64,000 nt of DNA from JBJXHN01 sp046233135 (GTDB lineage: Bacteria; Pseudomonadota; Alphaproteobacteria; Rhodospirillales; Rhodospirillaceae). Below are positions 41,367 through 50,595 of the stretch, one piece after another (position 1 is the first letter of the stretch; every line of letters begins with the position of its first letter). The notes under the pieces were generated by a model, which saw only the letters and a program-made list of their open reading frames with translations, was not told the origin of the DNA and searched no databases. The stretch covers positions 857,038-921,037 of the forward strand of contig JBJXHN010000003.1 in assembly GCA_046233135.1 (NCBI GenBank), written 5' to 3'. The translations under genes and the position numbers were made by a program.

Positions 41367-42149
41367 TTATCCCTTTGGCGTGGGCAGGGCGAAGGGCGCG
41401 ATCTCCACGCCCGTGTCGGCCAGAGCCTGGCGCAGGGCGCGGGCGGTGGCCGGGGCGCCGGGCGTGTCGCCATGCAGGCACAGAGTCGCGGCCTGCACGG
41501 GCAGCTTCTGACCGCCGACCGTGGGAATGACCCCGTCCAGCACCATGGACAGCACCTGAGCCACACTTTGCGCCGTATCATGAATCACCGCGTCCGGCCG
41601 CTGGCGAGAAGTCAGCTTGCCGGTGTCGTCATAGGTCCGGTCGGCATAGACCTCGCACGCCACGGTCAGGCCGGCCTTTTCCGCCGCCGTCATGGTTTCC
41701 GAATAGGGCAAGGTGATGAAGATCAACCCGGGGTCCACCGCCCGGATCGCCCGCACGCATAGCGCCGCAAGGTCCGGATCCTCGGCAGCCATATTGCCCA
41801 GTGCGCCATGGGTCTTCACATGGGTCATCGGCCAGTCCAGGGCCTCGCACAGGCCCCGCATGGCGGCGATCTGATAGATGATCTGCGCCTCCAGATCCTC
41901 CGGCTTGTCACCGATGATGCGCCGCCGGCCGAAGCCATACAGGTCCATGAACGACGGATGCGCGCCCACGGCCACACCCTTGGCCTTGGCCGCCAGAATG
42001 GTCCGGCGCATGACCCCCGGATCCCCCGCGTGGAAGCCGCAGGCGACGTTGGCGGTGGTGATCAGCTCCATCATCGCTGCGTCATCGCCGATGGAGTAGG
42101 CACCGAAGCCTTCCCCCATGTCGCAGTTCAAATCCAGTGTGGCAGCCAT
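41367..42149 (-). CDS. pxpA: 5-oxoprolinase subunit A (LamB/YcsF family), 260 aa
   Basis: LamB/YcsF signatures are present: LDLNCDMGEGFGAY, TTANVACGFHAGDP, VGAHPSFMD..GFGRR, HVKTHGALGNMA, and the C-terminal LCLHGDTPGA. The ATG at 42149 follows GGGAG at about 7 bases; a TTG two codons upstream is less likely. PxpA with PxpB and PxpC forms the ATP-dependent enzyme that opens the lactam 5-oxoproline to glutamate. Here pxpA is separated from pxpB and pxpC (45339-47077) by a divergent TRAP operon, as the first gene of the minus-strand arm. A related cyclic amide rather than 5-oxoproline itself is possible. Confidence 0.9.
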   Translation of the reverse strand: MAATLDLNCDMGEGFGAYSIGDDAAMMELITTANVACGFHAGDPGVMRRTILAAKAKGVAVGAHPSFMDLYGFGRRRIIGDKPEDLEAQIIYQIAAMRGLCEALDWPMTHVKTHGALGNMAAEDPDLAALCVRAIRAVDPGLIFITLPYSETMTAAEKAGLTVACEVYADRTYDDTGKLTSRQRPDAVIHDTAQSVAQVLSMVLDGVIPTVGGQKLPVQAATLCLHGDTPGAPATARALRQALADTGVEIAPFALPTPKG

Positions 42150-42272
42150 GCGCAACTCCCGTTAACCCATTGATATTGCGACGGATGATTCTCTCTTGCT
42201 TAAAAATAATCCAGCCCTGTTGCGCTGCGCAAAAAATCATCATACGATCTCGTCACGTCTGGACATACAGGT

Positions 42273-42280
42273 GGTATACC
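42273..42280. promoter_or_regulatory. GGTATACC palindrome in the divergent pxpA/TRAP promoter
   Basis: An 8-base perfect palindrome of the kind bound by FCD-type GntR regulators lies in the 199-base gap between pxpA and the TRAP gene. It could coordinate both arms. Three GntR genes are in the island. A short palindrome can occur by chance, so support is modest. Confidence 0.3.
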
Positions 42281-42348
42281 GAAATTGCAAGCCATTTGAC
42301 CCCGGACGCATCCTCCCCTCGCCCTCGCTGTACGAGAAGGTGTTTCGC

Positions 42349-43338
42349 ATGACTCTAATTGGAATTCGCACCGTTGCCGCAGCCTTGCTGGCTGCCTCTG
42401 CCCTGACCACACCGGCGCTTGCCGAAACGGCCTGGGACATGTCCGTGGTCTGGCCGGAAACCAACTTCCACACCAAGAACGCCATGATCTTCGCCGATGA
42501 GGTCAAAAAGGCGACCGACGGCGACGTGGTCATCACGGTGCATTCCGGGGGCTCCCTGGGCATCAAGGGACCGGAGGGCATGGCCGCCGTCAGGGACGGC
42601 CTGGTGCCCATCGCCGATATTCTGATGAACCAGCAGGTCGGCGAAGCGCCGGTCCTGGGTATCGAGACCCTGCCCTATCTGGCTCCGACCATGCAGGACC
42701 TGGCCCTGTTGCATAAGTTCTTCCGCCCGAAGATCGAAGAAGTGGCGGCCTCGATGAATCAGAAGCTGCTGTACATGGTGCCCTGGCCGGGTCAGGCGGT
42801 GTATGCCAAGACCCCGATCAACAGCATCGAAGACCTGAGCGGCCTGAAGATGCGGGTGGTCGACGCCAACGGCCATGCCTTCTTCGAACGCCTGGGCGCC
42901 GCCCCGCTGCAGATGCCCTGGGGCGAAGTGGTTCCGTCGCTGGCCGCCGGCACCATTTCGGGCGTGACCACCTCGTCCTCCTCGGGTGTTGACGGGTCGT
43001 TCTGGGAGTTCATGGGCTACATGAGCACCTTCAACTGGCAGGCCTCCAGCAACATCGTCACCGTCAACCTGGATGCCTGGAACGCCCTGTCGCCGGAAGA
43101 CCAGACAGCCATCGAAGACACCGCCGCCCGCCTGGAAGGGGACTTCTGGCTGACGAGCCGCCGCGAAGATGCCGCGAAAATCGCCACCCTGAAATCCCAC
43201 GGCATGACCGTCACCGCCCCCTCCGCCGACTTCAAGGCGGCGCTGATGGAACGGGCCAAGCCGATGTGGGACGAGTTCAAGGAACGGGTGCCCGAAGCCG
43301 CGCCCTATATCGACGCCTACCTGGAAGCCCGCAACTAA
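42349..43338 (+). CDS. dctP: TRAP transporter substrate-binding protein (DctP family), 329 aa
   Basis: The start at 42349 gives a classical signal peptide (MTLIGIRTVAAALLAASALT, ending TPALA before ETAWDM) and is preceded by GAGAAGG. The mature part follows the DctP family: FHTKNAMIFADEVKKATDG, GSLGIKGPEGMAAVRDG, DLSGLKMRVVDANGHAFFE (with the Arg that binds the substrate carboxylate), and VVPSLAAGTISGVTTSSSSG. It is a periplasmic binder for an organic acid or amino-acid-like compound that works with the two membrane genes that follow. Its last 13 codons are repeated downstream by a 72-base tandem duplication. Confidence 0.93.
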   Translation: MTLIGIRTVAAALLAASALTTPALAETAWDMSVVWPETNFHTKNAMIFADEVKKATDGDVVITVHSGGSLGIKGPEGMAAVRDGLVPIADILMNQQVGEAPVLGIETLPYLAPTMQDLALLHKFFRPKIEEVAASMNQKLLYMVPWPGQAVYAKTPINSIEDLSGLKMRVVDANGHAFFERLGAAPLQMPWGEVVPSLAAGTISGVTTSSSSGVDGSFWEFMGYMSTFNWQASSNIVTVNLDAWNALSPEDQTAIEDTAARLEGDFWLTSRREDAAKIATLKSHGMTVTAPSADFKAALMERAKPMWDEFKERVPEAAPYIDAYLEARN

Positions 43339-43441
43339 ACCCCTCAAGCCGGAGCGCCTCCCCCCATTTCCGCGCCCTATATCGACGCCTACCTGGAAGC
43401 CCGCAACTAAACCCCTCAAGCCGGAGCGCCTCCCCCCATTT
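43298..43441. repeat. 72-base perfect tandem duplication across the dctP stop
   Basis: Two identical 72-base copies (43298-43369 and 43370-43441) each contain the dctP C-terminal codons (APYIDAYLEARN), the stop codon and 33 or so following bases. The second copy lies in the spacer before dctQ. Perfect identity indicates a recent event or a sequence-assembly artefact. dctP itself is intact. Confidence 0.85.
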
Positions 43442-43483
43442 CCGCGTCCGGAGATGAGGCGCTCCGGCACCCTGGAGACAGAC

Positions 43484-44026
43484 ATGTCGCCACACGACTC
43501 CCCCCTGTTTCACTCTGTCATCACCCGGATCGACAGCCTGTGCGTCGCCGGTGCCGTGCTGGGCGCGGCCTGTCTGGCCGGGCTGTTCCTGCTGATCATC
43601 GCCGAGGTTCTGGCCCGCAACCTTCTGGGCCAAAGCATTTCCTTCAGCTGGGACATCGCTGCCTATTGCATGGGCTGCTGCTTTTTCCTGTCGGCGGGGC
43701 AGACCCTGGCCGCTGGTGGACATGTCCGCGTCACCGCCTTGAAAGAGGTCTTGCCGACCCGGGGTGCCTTCGCCGTTGAATGCGCGGCCTGCGGGGCCGG
43801 CTTCCTGGTTGCCCTGGTTCTGCTCTACGCCATGGGGCAGATGGCCTGGCTGTCCTTTGTCCGGGGGTCCACCGCCGCCTCGATCGTCAAGACCCCCCTG
43901 TGGATTCCCCAGGCGGTGATGGCATTTGGCGCCCTGGTCTTCGCCCTGTCCCTTGTCGCCCGGATCCTGCGGGTGATCCGTGGCGAAGAGTTCGCTTGCG
44001 TTCCCGCGACGGAGGATTCCCTCTGA
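43484..44026 (+). CDS. dctQ: TRAP transporter small permease (DctQ family), 180 aa
   Basis: Four membrane helices are visible (about residues 18-40, 55-75, 95-117 and 135-157), with the DctQ-type motifs VLARNLLGQSISFSWDIAAY and GHVRVTA. I chose the ATG at 43484, with GGAG ten bases upstream, over an ATG at 43454 whose GGAG is too close. It joins DctM in the inner membrane to drive Na+-coupled uptake. Its stop overlaps dctM (TGATG). Confidence 0.9.
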   Translation: MSPHDSPLFHSVITRIDSLCVAGAVLGAACLAGLFLLIIAEVLARNLLGQSISFSWDIAAYCMGCCFFLSAGQTLAAGGHVRVTALKEVLPTRGAFAVECAACGAGFLVALVLLYAMGQMAWLSFVRGSTAASIVKTPLWIPQAVMAFGALVFALSLVARILRVIRGEEFACVPATEDSL

Positions 44027-45339
44027 TGACCAAGATTTCCCTGTCTCTCGTCGCGCTGCTGGTGCTGCTGCTGGGGGCCGGCGTGTGGATCAGCCTGGGG
44101 CTGATCGGCACGGGCGTGGGCATCCTGACCCTGTTCCGCCCGACCATGCCGATTGAAAAGCTGCTGGCCCAGCAAAGCTGGAACGCCTCTGTCAGCATGG
44201 AGCTGCTGGCCCTGCCGCTGTTCATCCTGATGGCGGAGATCCTGTACCATACGAAGGTGGCCGAGGCACTGTTCAACGGCCTTGCCCCCTGGACCCGCCG
44301 CCTGCCGGGCCGGATGAGCCATGTCACCGTCCTGGCCTCGACCCTGTTCGCCGCCGTGTCGGGCTCGTCGGCTGCGACCACCGCCACCGTCGGCCGGATC
44401 ACCGCCCGGGAGCTGATCGCCAAGGGCTACGACCGCGATCTGGTGACCGGCAGTCTGGCCGGGGCCGGCACCCTGGGCTTCCTGATCCCGCCGTCGACCA
44501 TCATGATCATCTACGGCGTGCTCGCCGAGGAATCGATTCTCAAGCTGTTCATGGCCGGAATCGTGCCGGGCCTGCTGCTGGCCTCCGGCTACATGCTCTA
44601 TCTGGGGATCCGCGCGGTCCTGAACCCTGCCCTGGTGGGCGCAGCGCCACCGCCGACCACCTTCCGGGAGAAGCTCGCCACCCTGCACAGCCAGGGCCTT
44701 GGGCCGCTGCTGCTGCTGATCGTCGGTGTGGTCGGGTCCATGTACGGCGGCATCGCCTCGCCCACCGAAGCCGCTTCCGTCGGCGTGGTCGGGTCGATCC
44801 TGCTGGGCTGCTACCAGAAATCTCTGTCCCTGCGTGCCCTGGGGCAAGCCCTGTACCACGCCGCCCAGACCTGCTCGATGATCGGCTTCATCATCATCGG
44901 CGCCATGTTCCTGTCCATCGGCCTGGGCTATCTGGGCCTGCCGCGCTTCGTCGCCGCCGGGATCCAGACCCTGGACCTGTCGCCCTTCGTCCTGATCGTC
45001 GTGCTGCTGGTGTTCTACACCATCCTGGGCTGCTTCATGGAAGGCATGTCCTGCATCGTCATGACCCTGCCGATCACCTTGCCCCTGGTGCTGGCGGCAG
45101 GCTATGACAAGATATGGTTTGGCATCTTTCTTGTTCTGGTGGTTGAGTTGGCGCAGATCACCCCGCCGGTGGGGTTCAACCTGATCGTGATCCAGCGCCT
45201 GATCGGCGGCCGTATCGGCCCCATCGCCCGTGCGGCGGTTCCCTTCTTCCTGATCACCGCCACCTTCACCCTGATCCTGGCCGTCTTCCCCGGCATCGTG
45301 TCGTGGCTGCCCGACCTGCTGGCCTCGGGAGCGCGGTGA
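44026..45339 (+). CDS. dctM: TRAP transporter large permease (DctM family), 437 aa
   Basis: About 12-13 membrane helices and DctM family motifs are present: SMELLALPLFILMAEIL, FAAVSGSSAATTATVGRI, AGAGTLGFLIPPSTIMIIYG, and late ELAQITPPVGFNLIVIQ. The ATG overlaps the dctQ stop, with GGAGG ten bases upstream. The stop overlaps pxpB (TGATG), which ties the importer to the hydrolase subunits in one translationally coupled series and suggests that the imported compound is the PxpABC substrate or a precursor of it. Confidence 0.93.
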   Translation: MTKISLSLVALLVLLLGAGVWISLGLIGTGVGILTLFRPTMPIEKLLAQQSWNASVSMELLALPLFILMAEILYHTKVAEALFNGLAPWTRRLPGRMSHVTVLASTLFAAVSGSSAATTATVGRITARELIAKGYDRDLVTGSLAGAGTLGFLIPPSTIMIIYGVLAEESILKLFMAGIVPGLLLASGYMLYLGIRAVLNPALVGAAPPPTTFREKLATLHSQGLGPLLLLIVGVVGSMYGGIASPTEAASVGVVGSILLGCYQKSLSLRALGQALYHAAQTCSMIGFIIIGAMFLSIGLGYLGLPRFVAAGIQTLDLSPFVLIVVLLVFYTILGCFMEGMSCIVMTLPITLPLVLAAGYDKIWFGIFLVLVVELAQITPPVGFNLIVIQRLIGGRIGPIARAAVPFFLITATFTLILAVFPGIVSWLPDLLASGAR

Positions 45340-46055
45340 TGGAGCCCCGGATCCTGTCCGCCGGAGATCAGGCGTTGACCGTTGAGTTCTCCGACCACAT
45401 CGACGAGAGCGTCAACCGGCGGGTCATCGCCCTGGCAGACTCCCTGGACCGCGACCCCGTCGCCGGGCTGTTGGAATGCGTTCCCACCTATCGCTCCCTT
45501 CTGGTGCTTTACGATCCGGAAGTGGTGCGGGGCGGCGCCCTCGGCGCCCTGCTGCTGGACCGGGTCTGCGGCCTGGATACGGAAGCAGCACCGGGGCGCC
45601 TCTGGCAGGTGCCCGTGGTGTTCGGCGGGCCGGCGGGCCTGGACCTGGAGGATCTCGCCGCGCAGAAAGGGCTGTCGGTCGATGCCCTGATCACCGCCTT
45701 CACCACGCCGGAATACCGGGTGCATATGATCGGCTTCGCTCCGGGATTCGCCTACCTCGGCGGCCTGCCCAAGGCCCTGCACACCCCCCGGCTGGCCAAG
45801 CCCCGGCAGCGGGTTGACGCCGGGGCCATCGGCATCGGCGGACAGCAGGCCAACATCAACTCCGTCCCCGGCCCCAGCGGCTGGCGCTTCCTGGGACGCA
45901 CACCCCTGCGCCTGTTCGACCCCGACCGCGCGTCCCCGTTCCTGATGCGCGCCGGTGACAGCGTGCGATTCGAGCCCATCGACACCGCCACCGCCGCCCG
46001 CCTCGACGCCGCCGTTGCGGCCGGAGCCCCCATCGTGGAGCCCCGAATCAGATGA
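45339..46055 (+). CDS. pxpB: 5-oxoprolinase subunit B (KipI/AHS1 family), 238 aa
   Basis: AHS1/KipI signatures are visible: SAGDQALTVEFSDHIDE, CVPTYRSLLVLYDP, VHMIGFAPGFAYLGGLP, PRLAKPRQRVDAGAIGIGG and GPSGWRFLGRTPLRLFDP. The length matches PxpB. The ATG overlaps the dctM stop and the end overlaps pxpC by 4 bases. Together with PxpC it forms the ATP-dependent part of the lactamase whose PxpA subunit is encoded on the other strand at 41.4-42.1 kb. Confidence 0.92.
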   Translation: MEPRILSAGDQALTVEFSDHIDESVNRRVIALADSLDRDPVAGLLECVPTYRSLLVLYDPEVVRGGALGALLLDRVCGLDTEAAPGRLWQVPVVFGGPAGLDLEDLAAQKGLSVDALITAFTTPEYRVHMIGFAPGFAYLGGLPKALHTPRLAKPRQRVDAGAIGIGGQQANINSVPGPSGWRFLGRTPLRLFDPDRASPFLMRAGDSVRFEPIDTATAARLDAAVAAGAPIVEPRIR

Positions 46056-47077
46056 CCGCCACCCTGACCGTTCTGACCGGCGGCCCCATGACCACCGTCC
46101 AGGACCGGGGGCGCCCCGGCCTGCTGCACGCTGGGGTCTCCGCCTCCGGTCCCATGGACCCGGCCCTGCCGGCCATCGCCAATGCCCTGGTCGGCAACCC
46201 TGCCGCCGCCGCCACCCTGGAGTTCGCCGGACTGGGCGGACGCTACACCGTCTCAACCCCCGTCCGTATCGCCGTTGCCGGCGAGGCCGCCGTGACCATC
46301 GACGGCCAGCCCGCCGCCCCCTGGCGCAGCCATGACGTGAAGCCGGGGCAGACCCTGGCCATCGGCGCCCTGAGCGACGGCGTCTGGGGCTATCTGGCGG
46401 TGTCCGGCGGGATCGACACGCCGCCGGTACTGGGCTCCCGCGCCACCCATCTGCGCTCCGGCCTCGGCGGGCTGGAGGGGCGCGTGCTGCGCGCCGGCGA
46501 CATCCTGCCCCTGTGTGCCTCCGTCCCCGACGAGGGCTCCCCCCATCTCTGCCTGCCCGGCCCCTGGCGCCGGCCGGACGGCCCGATCCGCATTGTCGCC
46601 GGCCCCCAGGCGGATCATTTCGACGACACCGCCTGGGCCTGTCTGCTGGACCAGCCCTATACGGTCACCCCGGCGCGGGACCGCATGGCCCAGGTGCTTC
46701 AGGGGCCTTCGCTGCCCGCCGCGCGGGGTCACGACATCGTCTCGGACGGCACGCCGATGGGGTCGCTTCAGGTGCCCGGGTCGGGACAGCCAATGGTCCT
46801 GATGGCCGAGCGCCAGACCACCGGAGGCTATCCCAAGATGGCCATCGTCGCTTCCGTGGACCTCCCCCGGCTGGCCCAGGCCCGCACCGGCACGGCCGTC
46901 CGCTTCGCGCGCATCACGCGCGATGACGCCGAATCCCTGCTGATCGAGCAGCGCCGCGCCCTGCGCGTCCTGCTCGGCCGGCTGGTGCCCGTCGGCGGCA
47001 GGGTGCCGGACACCGCCCTGCTGCTGAGCATGAACCTGATCGACGGCATCGCCGATATCCATGGAGACCTGGAATGA
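46052..47077 (+). CDS. pxpC: 5-oxoprolinase subunit C (biotin-dependent carboxyltransferase-like/AHS2), 341 aa
   Basis: AHS2 family features are TTVQDRGRPGLLHAGVSASG, WGYLAVSGGIDTPPVLGSR, ILPLC, and late QTTGGYPKMAIVASVDLP. PxpC pairs with PxpB. The gene overlaps pxpB by ATGA and its own stop overlaps the GntR gene that follows (ATGA). The full set pxpA, pxpB and pxpC is present, so ring opening of 5-oxoproline or a related lactam is likely to be functional. Confidence 0.92.
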   Translation: MTATLTVLTGGPMTTVQDRGRPGLLHAGVSASGPMDPALPAIANALVGNPAAAATLEFAGLGGRYTVSTPVRIAVAGEAAVTIDGQPAAPWRSHDVKPGQTLAIGALSDGVWGYLAVSGGIDTPPVLGSRATHLRSGLGGLEGRVLRAGDILPLCASVPDEGSPHLCLPGPWRRPDGPIRIVAGPQADHFDDTAWACLLDQPYTVTPARDRMAQVLQGPSLPAARGHDIVSDGTPMGSLQVPGSGQPMVLMAERQTTGGYPKMAIVASVDLPRLAQARTGTAVRFARITRDDAESLLIEQRRALRVLLGRLVPVGGRVPDTALLLSMNLIDGIADIHGDLE

Positions 47078-47751
47078 GTCGCTCCCTCTCCCAGCTGGCT
47101 CACGCCCGGATCATCGAAATGATCTTCTCCGGCGTGCTGCCCGCAGGGTCCGCCCTGCACGAGGCGCGCCTCAGCGAAAGCCTGGAGATGTCGCGCACCC
47201 CCGTGCGCGAGGCCATCAAGCGCATGGAATACGAAGGACTGCTGCGGCGGGAAGGCCGGTTCCTCAGGGTCCGCCCCCCCACCCGGCCGGAGATCGAAGA
47301 GGTCTTTTTCCTGCGCGAAGCCCTGGAGGCGCAATCGGCCCGCGCGGCCGTTGCTCTGCCCCGTGACCTGTTCGAGGATATGGAACGCCGGCTGCTCGCC
47401 TTTCAGGCCGCCGGGGCCGGGGATCCCGCCGGTACCGGAAAGGCCGCCGAGGAAGGCGAGGATGAATGGCGGATCGACGACGCCTTCCACCGCATGCTGG
47501 CCCGTGCCATGAACAACCCGATCCTGCTGCGCACCCTCGACCGCCTGCGGATCCGCACCTACATGTTCGACCGCACCCTGGTGCCCGAACGCTTCAACAG
47601 CGGCATCGAAGAGCACCTGTCCATCCTTCAAGCGCTGCACGCCGGGGATGCGGACGCCGCCGAACAGCGGACCGTCGGGCATCTGCGCAACGCCCGGGAC
47701 GCCATCCTGTCCTGCCTGGACCGCCATGCCCTGGGCGAGGTGCCCCGGTGA
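47074..47751 (+). CDS. GntR-family regulator, FCD type, 225 aa
   Basis: A winged helix-turn-helix occupies residues 1-70 (LSESLEMSRTPVREAIKRME). A helical FCD ligand domain follows, with metal-binding His in DDAFHRML, EEHLSIL and TVGHLRNAR. Overlap with pxpC at one end and the dehydrogenase gene at the other places it inside the operon, so it likely controls its own transcript in response to a pathway carboxylate. Confidence 0.92.
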   Translation: MSRSLSQLAHARIIEMIFSGVLPAGSALHEARLSESLEMSRTPVREAIKRMEYEGLLRREGRFLRVRPPTRPEIEEVFFLREALEAQSARAAVALPRDLFEDMERRLLAFQAAGAGDPAGTGKAAEEGEDEWRIDDAFHRMLARAMNNPILLRTLDRLRIRTYMFDRTLVPERFNSGIEEHLSILQALHAGDADAAEQRTVGHLRNARDAILSCLDRHALGEVPR

Positions 47752-48704
47752 AATGCCTGATCATCCAGCCGATCCACGACGCCGGCCTGCGCACCCTGGC
47801 CGAGGGCGGGGTAACCCCCGTGCCCTGTCCGGCCCCGGACATGGCCACCGTCGCCGCCCATGTGGGCGACTGCGCGGCAGTGATCACCCGTGACGCCGGG
47901 TTGTCCGCCGCCGCCATCCGGGCCGCCCCGGCCTTGCGGGCTATCGTCGTCCACGGCAGCGGCTATGACCCTGTGGATATCGCCACCGCCACCGCCCGGG
48001 GGATCGCCGTCTGCAACGCCCCGGGAGTCAATGCCCAGTCGGTGGTGGAACTGACCCTGTGCCTGGCCCTGGCCGCCGCCCGGCGCCTGACCGCCGCCGA
48101 CCGCGCCGCCTGGTCCGGCCCGGCCGGCTTCCGGGAAAGCGCGCCCTTTACCGAACTGCACGGCAAGACCGCGCTGATCATCGGCTGGGGCGCCATCGGC
48201 AGCCGGGTGGGTGCGGCCCTGCGCGCCGCCCTGGGAATGACCATCCTCACCCCCCACCGCCCCGGCCGGCCTGCTCCGATTGGTGCCGACACCGTCGCCA
48301 CCCTCGCCGACGGGCTGGCCCGGGCCGATCTGGTCAGCCTGCACGCCCCCCTGACCGAGGAAACCCGGAGCCTGATGGGGCAGCAGGCCTTTTCCGCCCT
48401 CAAACCCGGTGCGCTGCTGGTGAACACCGGGCGCGCCGGACTGGTCGACGAGGCGGCCCTGGCCGACGCCCTCGCGGCCGGCCGGGTGTCCGCCGCCGGA
48501 CTGGACGTCAGCTCCGCCGAGGCCGCCCGCGGCCCCCTGACGGCCTTTGCAGACCGCCTGATCCTGACGCCCCACGTCGGCGGCACCACCGAGGACGCCC
48601 GCCGCCGGGTCGCCCTCGCTGCCGCCGGACATGTGCTGACCTTACTGCGCGGCGGCCGGCCGCACACCCTGCTCAACCCTGAAGCCTTGGAGATCCGGGC
48701 ATGA
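47748..48704 (+). CDS. D-2-hydroxyacid dehydrogenase, NAD-dependent, 318 aa
   Basis: The start is GTG at 47748, overlapping the regulator's stop (GTGA). Family features are VVHGSGYDPVDIATATARGI, NAQSVVEL, the NAD motif IIGWGAIGSRVGAAL, catalytic Arg in LVNTGRAGLVDEAAL, Glu in the SSAEAAR region, and catalytic His in ILTPHVGGTTEDA. It resembles SerA/hydroxypyruvate reductase-type enzymes and would oxidise or reduce a 2-hydroxy acid intermediate. It overlaps the next gene by ATGA. Confidence 0.92.
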   Translation: MKCLIIQPIHDAGLRTLAEGGVTPVPCPAPDMATVAAHVGDCAAVITRDAGLSAAAIRAAPALRAIVVHGSGYDPVDIATATARGIAVCNAPGVNAQSVVELTLCLALAAARRLTAADRAAWSGPAGFRESAPFTELHGKTALIIGWGAIGSRVGAALRAALGMTILTPHRPGRPAPIGADTVATLADGLARADLVSLHAPLTEETRSLMGQQAFSALKPGALLVNTGRAGLVDEAALADALAAGRVSAAGLDVSSAEAARGPLTAFADRLILTPHVGGTTEDARRRVALAAAGHVLTLLRGGRPHTLLNPEALEIRA

Positions 48705-49948
48705 TCCGCCACCTGACCGACACCATCGATCGCGTCCTCGACGGCGTCAACGTCCTCTCCCGCCCCGGTCCGGGAATCACCCGGCCGTCCTACGACCCTC
48801 TGGAAAGCCGCGCCCATGCCGTGATCGCCGCCGAGGCCGAACGCCTCGGCCTGACGGTCGAACGGGATGCCGCGCTCAATCTCTATGCCCGTCTGCCCGG
48901 CCAGGACCGCACCGCCCCAGCCCTATACATGGGATCCCACCTCGATTCCGTACCGAACGGCGGGGCCTACGACGGACCGGCGGGGGTGGCCGGAGCCGTC
49001 GCGCTGGCCAGCGCCCTGGTGAAGCGCGGCACGCCGCCGCCGGTAGATCTGGTCGTCACCGTCACCCGGGCCGAGGAAAGCGTGTGGTTCCCCGCCTCCT
49101 ACATCGGGTCGCGCAGCGCCACCGGCCGCCTGACCGCCGAGGACATGGCGGTCTGCCGCTCCGACAGCGGACGCAGCCTCGCCGACCATATGCGCGACGA
49201 GGGGGGCGATCCGGACGCCGTGCTGCGGGGGCCGGGCCTGTCCCCGGCCCTGTTCATCGAACCCCATATCGAGCAGGGACCGGTGCTGGACGAGGCCGGC
49301 GAGCCTTTCGCCCTGGTCACTGCCATTCGCGGCGGCCTGCGTTACCGGAACGCCGGAATCAGCGGCACCTGGGCGCATTCCGGGGGGGCGCCCCGGCACA
49401 GCCGCTCCGACACCGTCTTCGCGCTCGCCGATCTGGTCACGGCCATGGACCGCCATTGGGCGACCTTCCTCGAGCAGGGCCACGATCTGGCGGTCACCGT
49501 CGGCAAGGTGGATGCAGCGACCCCGGAACATGCCTTCGCCAAGGTGCCTGGTGCTCTGTCCTTCTGCCTCGATCTACGGTCTGATGATCCGGACGTTCTG
49601 GACCGGGCCGACGCCCTGGTCCGTGCCGAGGTGGCGGCCATCGACGCCGCACGCGGCACCACCTTCGACCTGGGACCCCAGTCGCGCAGCGCACCGACGC
49701 CACTGTCCCTGCCGCTGATCGAGCGCCTGGACGCCGCCTTTGCCCGGCACGGCCGGCCGGTGCGGCGGATGCTGTCGGGCGGCGGTCATGATGCGGCGGC
49801 CTTCACCCAGGCGGGATGGACAGCGGGCATGCTGTTCATCCGCAATCAGAACGGCAGCCACAATGCCGACGAGGCCATGGACAGCCGGGACCTCGCTCTG
49901 GCCATCGATGCCCTCGCCGCCTCTCTCGCCGAGGCCTGCGCCCCATGA
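48701..49948 (+). CDS. M20-family amidase, hydantoinase/carbamoylase type, 415 aa
   Basis: This resembles N-carbamoyl-L-amino-acid hydrolases, allantoate amidohydrolases and beta-ureidopropionases. Binuclear metal ligands are visible: His in YMGSHLDSVP, bridging Asp in GGAYDGPAGV, Glu in RAEES, His in EPHIEQGPVLDE and His in NQNGSHNADEAMD. ISGTWAHSGGAPRHSRSD is the dimerisation/substrate segment. The length is typical. It probably hydrolyses an N-carbamoyl, N-acyl or amidino linkage in a pathway intermediate. Overlaps by ATGA on both sides bind it tightly to the operon. Confidence 0.92.
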   Translation: MIRHLTDTIDRVLDGVNVLSRPGPGITRPSYDPLESRAHAVIAAEAERLGLTVERDAALNLYARLPGQDRTAPALYMGSHLDSVPNGGAYDGPAGVAGAVALASALVKRGTPPPVDLVVTVTRAEESVWFPASYIGSRSATGRLTAEDMAVCRSDSGRSLADHMRDEGGDPDAVLRGPGLSPALFIEPHIEQGPVLDEAGEPFALVTAIRGGLRYRNAGISGTWAHSGGAPRHSRSDTVFALADLVTAMDRHWATFLEQGHDLAVTVGKVDAATPEHAFAKVPGALSFCLDLRSDDPDVLDRADALVRAEVAAIDAARGTTFDLGPQSRSAPTPLSLPLIERLDAAFARHGRPVRRMLSGGGHDAAAFTQAGWTAGMLFIRNQNGSHNADEAMDSRDLALAIDALAASLAEACAP

Positions 49949-50595
49949 CCCAGACCGACTCCCAATCCCAGCGGGCCTATCAGGTCCTCAAGCGCAAGAT
50001 CCTCGACGGCGGCTACGGCGCCGAGGATGTGCTGAGCGAACGGATCCTGGCCGAGGAATGCGGGGTTTCCCGTTCGCCCCTGCGCAGCGCCATCGCCCGG
50101 CTGGAGCAGGAGGGCGTGCTCTCCCGCCTGGCCAACGGCGCGCTGGTGGCCAGGCCGGTAACGGTGATCCAGCTGCTGGAGATCGTGCAGACCCGCCGCA
50201 TTCTGGAAGGGGCCGCCGCCGCCAAGGCTGCCACCCTCGCCGCCACGCATGGCCTGACGCCCGAACTGGCGGCCGTGCGGGAGCATATGGCCGCCTATCT
50301 GGACAAGGACGACTGGCCCTTCGACACCTTCTGGGACAGCGACAACCGCTTCCACAACGCCGTCGCCGCCGGGGCGCAACTGACCCTGCTGCCCGGCATC
50401 CTGGATGAGCTGCGCGCGGTCGCCCGGCGCTGCAGCATCACCCGCACCCACGACCGCTTCACGCAGCAGGCCCGCGAGCATCTGGCGGTTATCGACCACA
50501 TCGCCGGCGGCGATCCGGACGGCGCCCGCGCGGCCATGGAAGCACATTTCGACAGCGCCCGCATCCGCTTCCTGGAATGGCTGAACCGCGCCTGA
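49945..50595 (+). CDS. GntR-family regulator, FCD type, 216 aa
   Basis: The winged helix DNA-binding domain (ILAEECGVSRSPLRSAIARLEQ) is followed by an FCD domain with His in DNRFHNAV, AREHLAVIDH and MEAHFDSAR. It is distinct in sequence from the regulator at 47074. The ATG overlaps the amidase stop. Two FCD regulators in one run suggest that sub-pathways respond to different effectors. Confidence 0.92.
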   Translation: MTQTDSQSQRAYQVLKRKILDGGYGAEDVLSERILAEECGVSRSPLRSAIARLEQEGVLSRLANGALVARPVTVIQLLEIVQTRRILEGAAAAKAATLAATHGLTPELAAVREHMAAYLDKDDWPFDTFWDSDNRFHNAVAAGAQLTLLPGILDELRAVARRCSITRTHDRFTQQAREHLAVIDHIAGGDPDGARAAMEAHFDSARIRFLEWLNRA

